DNA from: Antedon mediterranea
Lineage: Eukaryota > Echinodermata > Crinoidea > Comatulida > Antedonidae
DNA length: 64,000 nt
Assembly: GCF_964355755.1 (NCBI RefSeq)
Contig: NC_092680.1
Span: 21,119,001 to 21,183,000, forward strand
Direction: 5' to 3'
Shown here: one piece after another, positions 53,901 to 61,900 of the stretch
Layout of the letters: each line of letters opens with the position of its first letter
Numbering within the stretch: position 1 is the first letter of the stretch
The notes under the pieces: generated by a model
Seen by the model: the letters and a program-made list of their open reading frames with translations, nothing else
What the model was told of the DNA's origin: nothing
The model's database searches: none
Program-made: the position numbers and the translations under genes

Positions 53901-56033
53901 CGTTACCTGACGCAGCAACGCGTTGCAGCACAGATTAGGAAAATCATGCTCCATTTGTTTTATGCATACAAACTATTACTCTGTTAAAATGCTATTATTT
54001 TCCTGTATGAATTGGTTTATGATCTCATATTGCCTTCACAAACGCTCAGTGTACGTTAATGCATACATTAACTTTGATAGTAACATTCTCTACGACTATT
54101 ATTTTAGTAGAGGCTAGTTTGTTTTATGTGTCAGAATTACGTCACATAGGTTTTCATAAATTCTTTGTATTAACGTACCTCTATCAACATAACTTAAACA
54201 CTGTGATAACATAGGCCTACTGTACTGCCGCGTGTTAGGATGTGATAATTTGTGTCAAGTTCTTCAGACATCGGCTACACCGTAGGCGTAATGGAATCAT
54301 ATAACTGTGCATTTATTTTGGTATTTGAATGAACTGTCCTACATAGATTTCAAACTAATATCTCTAGCACCAAACATGGTATTAGTACATTATTATTAAG
54401 CCTATTATCAAAAGGTAATATTAGCGGTTATGACACGCCGAATTCGTCACAGATATTGCGTCGGGGTATGTCGTTCCAAATACACCGATAACGCAAACTA
54501 ATGATGGGAGCCCAGCATCGCACGAATTCAACGACGCACAAATGCGTCATCATATACTACAGAAGTGTCACGGAGATCGTCTAAAGTCATATCTTGTGCC
54601 TACGTCGTACGCAGTACGCGCTACTCACCTTGTCACAGCAATCAACATGAACGCGTCCAGCCTCAAATACTGCGCGTAGTTGTTGTAGATCGCCTTTGAT
54701 CGCCGCTTCGTGTAACTGCTGGTCCCAAGGAGATTCTTTCTGAATCGTAAAAAAAGTGTAATGGAGATTATATGTTACAATTTCATAAAACGTAATATGT
54801 CACAGACGTTGTCATAGTTCTTTTACGTCGTCGTGACGGTTGATTAAATACACGGTCGTCATTAACCAGTTCTTTCAACAAGGGCACAATTAAAGCACCT
54901 TGTACGTACCTCAGCTGTGCGCTAAATTTATAAAAAATAGATAGTAATTCGCCCATCAATTTCACCATTAATAACCGGCCTATATGGCCATTTACATGAC
55001 GTACTTCATCGATTTGACAGATGCTGTGCTATATAGCCGGCAGCGGTGTTATGTGACAGAACTGTTTATGTCATAAATGTTACACAGTACGAGCACCATT
55101 GCAATAAGGTATTGTTCCAATCCAAGCGTCAATTTAGTGTCTTAATTAGGGAGACGTTATATCATTTTCACAATCTTCTTCAGTACGGAATGACTTTTGA
55201 TTACATGCTCTGTTTTGAGCTTTCAAGCGCGTGGTATTTAAGTCGGGCCTACATCATTGTAGCCCCTTGTTATTATAATAATAACTATGATCAAAATGTA
55301 GAATAATTGTGAGAAAAGGGTTACGGTAAAATTAAGGATATGTATGTTTATATTATTATTTTAAAAGGGTCAAAGTATATCATAGTTTGTTGACATACGG
55401 GTTATTATGCACAGTTTCGGTATTGAATTGGTTGAGTATAATATTATGCAGTTGTCCATTGTTTAGAAAAGATCGTTGTTGAATTTCGCGAGAATATTCT
55501 AAAGTTATAAGTTTCATTAGGTTTAAAGTATACAATTCTGTACGTTAAACCATGAATACGTGTCATGTTTCGACTTATCACACAACAGAGAAAAGTGTTA
55601 AGCTTTAATAAATGGCTTTTTATGTTTGTATAGGTCTAGTAGGCATAATATATTTTTAAGGTGGGTAATGTTTCCTTGCGAATGGGTAACGTCAGTACTA
55701 TTGCGGCTGATTTCGTCTCGTCATAAAACAAACACAATTATTGTATAAAAACAACGTGCAAATATCCAAATAAGAGAAAGGTTCAAAGGGGTGAATGAGC
55801 AAAGATAATAATTATTATTTAAACATAGGTAGGATATACCACAAAATAGTGCAACTATCTGAGGTAACACTAAACATTGCACGTAATACACGCACTCACA
55901 TCGCCACCCATTCGTACTATCAAAATATTAGTTGATAACTATGAAAACAGAAATAAACCACATTAAAATAAAATGTCGATACACTAACAGAAATAATTAT
56001 CTCATGCCAAATTAGACTTACCTTTGAAGACAT
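47939..56033 (-). CDS. ANKRD29: Ankyrin-repeat protein, ANKRD29 orthologue (ten coding exons)
   Basis: Minus-strand coding exons: 56033-56022, 54739-54629, 52783-52685, 51831-51733, 50965-50867, 49779-49681, 49285-49187, 48628-48533, 48257-48159 and 48037-47939. All begin and end in phase 0, giving 303 residues. Exons 3-7 and 9 are exactly 99 bp and encode one 33-residue ankyrin repeat each (pattern DGxTPLFxAxxxGH...LLxxGAxV). Exon 8 is 96 bp, a 32-residue repeat ending LGLLE. Vertebrate ANKRD29 (about 301 aa) has the same order, including the short repeat with LGILK in the penultimate full position and the NGxSALHAA repeat after it. Residues such as GRVHVDC near the N-terminus also match. 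Molecular function is not established. Most exons were missed by simple ORF finding and recovered from splice sites. Confidence 0.92.
48712..48895. mobile_element. Foldback MITE, family B
   Basis: TAAAGCGTGGTTCCCACTAG ... CTAGTGGGAACCAAGCTTA in an ANKRD29 intron, 84 bp upstream of exon 8 in the sense of the gene. Very similar to the 33426 copy. Confidence 0.9.
50551..50664. mobile_element. MITE family A, shortened
   Basis: TAAAACTCTGTCTACACTATC ... TTTGATAGTCTAGGCAGAGCTTA. 114 bp, with an internal deletion. Confidence 0.88.
50678..50772. mobile_element. MITE family A, degraded
   Basis: AAAATCTGTCTCTATATGGACA ... CAAACTAGTTTGATTTGCAGACAGA, only 14 bp from the preceding copy. The right end is rearranged. 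Confidence 0.7.
51880..52078. repeat. GAAC/GAAT tetranucleotide microsatellite
   Basis: Impure (GAAY)n run with GAACGAACGAACGAATGAAT blocks, in the ANKRD29 intron upstream of exon 4. It creates a spurious minus-strand ORF of Ser/Phe/His/Arg repeats. Confidence 0.92.
52440..52499. mobile_element. Terminal fragment of MITE family B
   Basis: GATGCGTTGCGTATAGGAAC followed by CACGCTTTA matches the outer end of family B in reverse. The other arm is not found. Confidence 0.5.
52869..53021. mobile_element. MITE family A with two or three 21-bp units
   Basis: TAAAGCTCTGTCTACACTAAG, then ATATGGTAGTGACATGCCTA-type units, ending AAGTTTGATAGTGTTATA. The right TIR is eroded. Confidence 0.85.
53022..54628 (-). 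other. Part of ANKRD29 intron 2
   Basis: No exon recognised. Contains an 18-bp triplet repeat of CAACAAAAAGTACGCGC at about 53503-53555. It is followed by ATTGACCAATTAC and its near-inverse TGATTGGTCAA, possibly another degraded foldback element. Confidence 0.5.
54740..56021 (-). other. ANKRD29 intron 1
   Basis: No coding or RNA feature recognised in this 1.3-kb intron between the four-codon first coding exon and exon 2. Confidence 0.6.
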
Positions 56034-56767
56034 TCTTTCGGGGAGATCTTAGGCCGGCAAGAACTCAAGCTGTTTCTTCATCCAACACACTATATTGTTG
56101 ACCCGATACTACTACTCCGTTAGTTTAATGTCTGGTCTTTAAAATCAAAGATCGGCATGTTATTTTACTCAGTATAGCAATCACGTACTTCTGTGTTACG
56201 ATACAATATGAAGAAATACGACGTACGACTCATTTGCAAATAATGATTTATGATAACAAGCAGTATTATATGCTAGATCACAGCACAAAACGATAGATAA
56301 CAATTCGGCGATATAATAATAGGTCGTCGGTCCTATGGTAGATGATGCCGCTTCTTGTTGGCCTACGTTTGCAATGCGGCTTCGTTTTAATTATCAATCA
56401 TGCTGTTATCTCAAGTCAATTTAGTTTCTAATTAAGATTGTACTCATTATAATCCGGCTGGCGGGAATCTAATTTAAGATGCGCTAGAGTAGTTCGATTG
56501 CGAACCTACCTTAGTTCACCGCATAATCATATGAATGTATTCATTATTATTCTGGTTCCCGAGCTGCAATATGGATTAGAGATTGTATTGTGCTGCTATA
56601 GAGGGCGATATTTCTTAATTTGGTTGTTGGTGAAATAAAGAAATTAAATGAAATCGAGTATCTTATGGTCAATGCGCATTATTTTCCACGCCTTGATGGG
56701 GTGTTCTTAAAATTGAGGGCGCCTAACATAACATTTACGAGATGGAATAAAGGTGGCGTAAGCCAAA

Positions 56768-57014
56768 AAAAAAAAAGATTTCAAATGTGCTCTCCCTGCC
56801 TCAGCCCTGCCACAGCCTTTTGGGGTCGTTTCCAGCACATCACCAGATGCATTGATGTCATTGCCTCATGTGGTGAAAGGAGGACGTATAATTTTGTGAA
56901 CCCCAAACACAGTTGGTCGCATACCTTTAACTCTATTCCACCCACCAGCGTGGGAATCGAACCCACGACATTCGTGTTCCTAACACGACGCTCAGTCGCC
57001 TGAGCTAACCGGTC
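56768..57014 (-). mobile_element. tRNA-derived SINE
   Basis: The minus strand 57014-56943 folds as a tRNA-like head. The D arm is GCTC/GAGC; the anticodon arm is TCGTG-TTAGGAA-CACGA (anticodon AGG); the T arm is GTGGG-TTCGATT-CCCAC. Pol III A box (TTAGCTCAGGCG) and B box (GGTTCGATTCC) are intact. The acceptor stem pairs at six of seven positions (two of them G-T), with the first pair mismatched. The following about 175 bp (CACCACATGAGGC...GGGAGAGCACATTTG) is non-tRNA body ending in a T-run. I therefore call a SINE and not a functional tRNA-Pro. Confidence 0.65.
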
Positions 57015-57479
57015 ATCTTGGTTTTAACTAGGTTAATATACATATTTATAACGTAATCGTAATGATGACGCGGCTGTTTCATAGCGACATAAAGTAGTGA
57101 GCCCTCTGTCGCTAAAACTGAAATATTTTCCAAATTGAGGGCGCTATACAAACGCGGAAACGATTTGTTTTTATTTAGCGAAAATAATTACATGTATGTA
57201 CATAATCAACGAATCAGAAGCCTTATGGTTGTTGAAATCGGTAAGATTTCTTATGAATATTCATTAGGAATGTTCTGCTTGTTGTAGGAATCGATTTTGA
57301 GACATGAGGCTTAAATACTTTGGTCGTGGATGAGTAGTTGAAATAATGAGATATTTTAATAGTTTTTTTGTTGTTTTTTGTTACGGCAAAAATTGCACCA
57401 CGTGTCTGTTGAATTTTAAAAAAACCAAAAATAAACATTTTTGGGTACATAAATCACTCAGATGATGTATTAAAAAAAA

Positions 57480-58500
57480 TCATGAGTCTCCTCTCCTTAA
57501 TTGCAACACAAAAAACGATCTGACCATTCCCAAAAATTATGCTTTTAATAGAAACTGTAATAACAATAGAGTAAGAAGTATGATCTAGATTATATTGTTT
57601 ACAAGGGGAAGTGTTCTCTCTCGGTTTAGGTGAACTGAATGCTTAAAAACATTGACGCGCGCTGTCATTTCGAAGTAATGATTATTGTTTAAACGTTTGT
57701 AATAGCATGCCTAACAATGATTCGCGCTGTTATATCCTTGAATTGAATGAATATGGTATTTGAAAATAAATAATATGTGCAGTTTAAATATGTATTTTTT
57801 TTATCTCTCTGTCTTGCATTTTGTATGATCCCGGTATTTTGACACGCATTGTGATTGTAAGACGACGCTGTTCTCTCTTTGGTTGTAAACTGAAAACATG
57901 ACGCACGCTGTCATTAGGCGTCGAAGTAAAGATTTTGGGTTTATTTTCTAAAGAATTATCGAACGAATGCTAGATGACCATGTTGAATGATTTTACAATA
58001 AGACACGCACTGTCCTTGGTGCGGGGGTCTTGAAGAATAGGTTTGTCATAAAAAGTTTACGGTCATTTCATACATCGAACGAATGCAATTGTCTTAAACG
58101 GCAAGTTAGGTATTATACCGCGCCTATATGATGCGCGCCTTTGCCAGCTGTATCGGTATTGAAGATGTTTGACATCGTCAACGTTTGCCATCGTATGGAC
58201 CTTGGTATCAAGTCTAAATCAATACGAATGCTATTGTGTTAAACGGCAAGTTAGATATTATACCGCGCGCGCCTATATGCGCACCTTTGCCACTCGGTAT
58301 TGAAGATGTTTGACATCGTCATAAATTACCATTTCATAACTTAATATACAGTAACATCTACATGAACATTCTAGAATGTGTTTAGATTTTAAGAAACCAT
58401 GTATAATTATTATAAGAACAATCAGAAACATTCCAAAAGTATGCTTAGAAATTGTAATACCAATAGAGTAAGAAGTATCATCTAGAAGATTACGAACATA
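57480..58500. repeat. Degenerate segmental duplications
   Basis: Three pairs are visible. Pair one is 58073-58184 with 58214-58322 (TTAAACGGCAAGTTAG...GGTATTGAAGATGTTTGACA). Pair two is about 57525-57590 with 58425-58490 (CAATAGAGTAAGAAGTATGATCTAGA and its variant). Pair three is about 57610-57690 with 57865-57950 (GTTCTCTCTCGG...GACGCGCGCTGTCATT and variant). No coding capacity. Confidence 0.7.
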
Positions 58501-58923
58501 TCGTATACATGAATTACGTAATACACGTGTAAATATACTATTATCGGCTGTTCAGTCATGTAATTAGTGGCGTAACGACCCGCGTAACAACGACGGGACG
58601 TAATTCTCAGTTTTGAGTGCTCTCAGCTCTAGATTGGGTTCGAACCTTAACGAATTTTTTTTTTCTTGTAATGGAAAATAAATATTGTTTTTTTTATTTT
58701 GAAAGAGAGATATTTAGAGGGTTAAGTTAATTAGAAAGAGCCTTTGCCTTTTTTGCGTTCCCTTGATGATGCGTGACGCTTTCAGAAGAATTGTAAACGG
58801 ATTGTAACGGCTTGTCAATAATATTATGGAAAACGCCACCATTGTCTTTACTAAAATGTAAACAGTTAGCAGTGGATTAGAGGACGAGCAAGCCAGGCTA
58901 GACCCCTAGAAAACAACTTCAAA

Positions 58924-61900
58924 ATGCCAGGTATTTACATAGATAATGACTCAAATTACCATACTTAACCACTTATTTATAGTTTGTTCATGTTTACAAA
59001 TCAAAAATGGAAATTACCATGTAGACTCCTAGGCCGTCTAATGACGGTGACGCCCATATGACATAGGCCTACCTAACCTCCTAGCTAGGGCTAGCTAGGC
59101 CTAGCTATAGGCATATAGTCATAATAAATAGAGGCCTAGCCTAGTAGGCCTACTAGGCTAGGCCTCCTTCCTACTAGCCTACTACTAGGCTAGGCCCTAG
59201 TAGTAGCCTAGCCTAGGGCAGCTAGGTAGCTAGGCTAGTAATAAAGACGATCGAGCTGCTTTCGTCATTGTCGACGATGCGTGCTAACGGGTAGGCCTGG
59301 CTCAGGCCTTCTTGTCTTTTAATAAGGCGAGTGAGTGCGATCACTCGCCTAACACACTCCTAAACTGCCCTGGCCTTGAGGAGTGCGATTTACAACACGC
59401 CTTAATTTAGTCAACTTCTACACATAAATATACAAACAGCACACCTACAGCACCTCTGAATGTATTGAGGAGTGCAATTTGTAGCACACCTATGATTTTC
59501 AAAAGACAAGGACTGCCTGGCTCCTGTTGTGTGTGATCGACTGTGTAGAGAGACTTCTTCGGGAGGTGAGGGTCCAGCTAGGCCTAGACATGAACCCAGA
59601 AATATGTAAAGCACCTACCACCTAGAGGGGTCAGTAATCCATTAGGCGCTATATAAATATTGTTTATTATTATTTTTTTAATTTTATATGCTGATTTTTA
59701 TGTATTGTATCTACGCAAAATCAGTAAATCATATATATTCTCTGATTTCATGTTTTATTAACAAATTAAAAATATTAGTTATCAATAAAATATATTTTAT
59801 ATATCATCTTTGAATTGATAATTTAATATTTATTTTAATATAAATAATATATCACATACATGGTTAAAGTGCTGTGAGTGTGACCTTGTTAATATCAATA
59901 TTTCACACACAGGTTGTTGTCACTGTATTCCAGCATGCAAGCCGCACTACAAACGACTTGTGGACAGTATCTTTCCAGTTAACGCAGAGGTAATGACCAA
60001 ACAATTTTTGTCAGTTTAAAGTTTGCCCACCGATTTCAACAGCTATAAAGTAATGCCATCCATCCAACACTGCTCAATTTCCCCTTTTTTAAATGAAAAC
60101 CCCCATAACAATATCCCAACATCCTGGCCCTGCCCTTGTCATTAGTCAGTAGATACATTTTGACAAGGTATTCATTAAAGCTGGGGGATACTAAGTTGAT
60201 GAATCTTCTTCATGAGATGAGTCTAAAGCTATATATGGACATGATGATGTCATATCACCACCATATTTGGGCACATCACACTTTTTTTTTTGGCAAACTA
60301 GTTTGATAGTGTAGACAAAGCTTAATTATGTTGATGAATCTTCTTTATGAGATGATTATTATTTTACACACAATAAATCTATTTAAAAAAAATAATATTT
60401 TTTTATTTTGTATTGTATATCAGGATGAGCTTGTTAGGAGTCAGATGGAGAAGTTAACATTCTACGCTGTATCACATAATGAGAAACTTGACAGAATTGG
60501 AACCTATCTAAGTAAGAGATTGAGCAGAGATGTGTATAGAAATAAAATAGGGTATGTACAATACTTAGGGTATGTACAATACTTTGTTTAATTATTACTT
60601 TTCTTCTGAACCAGTGGTTGTAATTATGTTATGCTTCATACAATGAGCTAACAGACAGTTAAAACATTTGAATGTTGTATAGTATATTTATAGCTTATTT
60701 CTTTTCTAATACCGTATATCCTCAGGTATAATTCCACTTCTGGTCTAATCCCACCTCCTACTTTATGTCTGATTTCACAAAGTCATATCCCGGGTATAGT
60801 CCCAGTATTGACTTTTGATATGGATGTAGGCCTCTCTCTAGCTAGTTCTGATGAGTTTTTACAAGAAATGCTTACCAATAATTTTTTTCCTGAATCAGGG
60901 TTTTCCCAGGTATACTGTAGTCCCACCCCCTAAGTCTGTCCAATTTCTTGTTTTAGTGGGGTAGGGGGGGGGGGGCATTATACCAGAGGATACAATAATA
61001 CATTCTTCAGACGTGATATTAACTTTAGCTAAAAAATGGTCAAATGCTAAGTATTCTAAATTAACGTCTTTTGTATTTTAGTCATGTGATGATTGCAATG
61101 CAAGCATTGGATGAACTTCTGCTAGCGTGTCATGCTCAAAGCTTAAATCTCTTTGTAGAGAGTTTCCTTAAAATGGTCTCAAAATTGCTTGAGTCTAACA
61201 ACACGGATTTGCAAATTCTTGGCGGTAGCTCTGTAAGTTTTATTTTAAAATTATTTTACAATATTTACATTCATTTTATTCAATTCATAATTTTTTAGGC
61301 AGAAACTTTAAAACGGCAGGTTTGTTTTATTACTGTTAATTTATTAAAATGTGTTAACTTACAATTTGAATGATATTACTGTAGTAGAAACAACTACTAT
61401 GGCAGCCCTGCGTTTGAGGCATGTGACACGCAACTATCGCTTAAAATGCCCTTGAGGCGTGCCATATATATTGCACTTAAATTTGGTAAACTTCTATATA
61501 CCAAGATACAAACTTCATACCTAGCACATGTGTTAAAAAGTGTGTTGTGCAAGGATAAAAGCATCCTTTTATATGAACATTTTAACCATCATTATTATTA
61601 CAGTGGTTGATGTGCTTGCCTTCTAATCCTGACCTAGTGCGAGGGTTGTAACTCACGACTCCCTCCCTAAGCCTCAAATTTAGTTTATAAGCATGATAAA
61701 GTATTAAATAGTTTATCCATCCTGTAATTTGTGAGTCACTTGCTGTTGGATGCGTATGAAATAAAAAAATAAATAATTTATAAAAATGGTTATATACCAC
61801 TTACTGTATTTGGGTTTATTCTCTGTGACGAATTTTTGTTTTCACTAATTTTTTTTTCTCTTCAGTTTGTGAAGTTTTCCAACATTGAAGAAGACACTCC

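Larger units (their letters stand above)
56034..58923. other. Head-to-head intergenic region ANKRD29 (-) / EFR3 (+)
   Basis: No coding exon recognised. Contains a tRNA-derived SINE (about 56768-57014) and a block of degenerate duplications (57480-58500). Promoters of both flanking genes must lie near its ends, but no core elements are evident. Confidence 0.45.

Noticed and set aside
54783-54968. Minus-strand 61-residue ORF ahead of ANKRD29 exon 2
   Set aside because: Lies in intron 1, lacks ankyrin or other recognisable sequence and does not extend an exon in phase.
56943-57014. Functional tRNA-Pro (anticodon AGG) on the minus strand
   Set aside because: First acceptor pair is mismatched and others are wobble, the sequence is unlike eukaryotic tRNA-Pro, and it continues into a SINE body. 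Called a SINE head; tRNAscan-SE would settle it.
58560-58680. GGTTCGAACC followed by a T-run, resembling a pol III B box and terminator
   Set aside because: The flanking bases do not form a T-arm stem and no convincing A box lies upstream.
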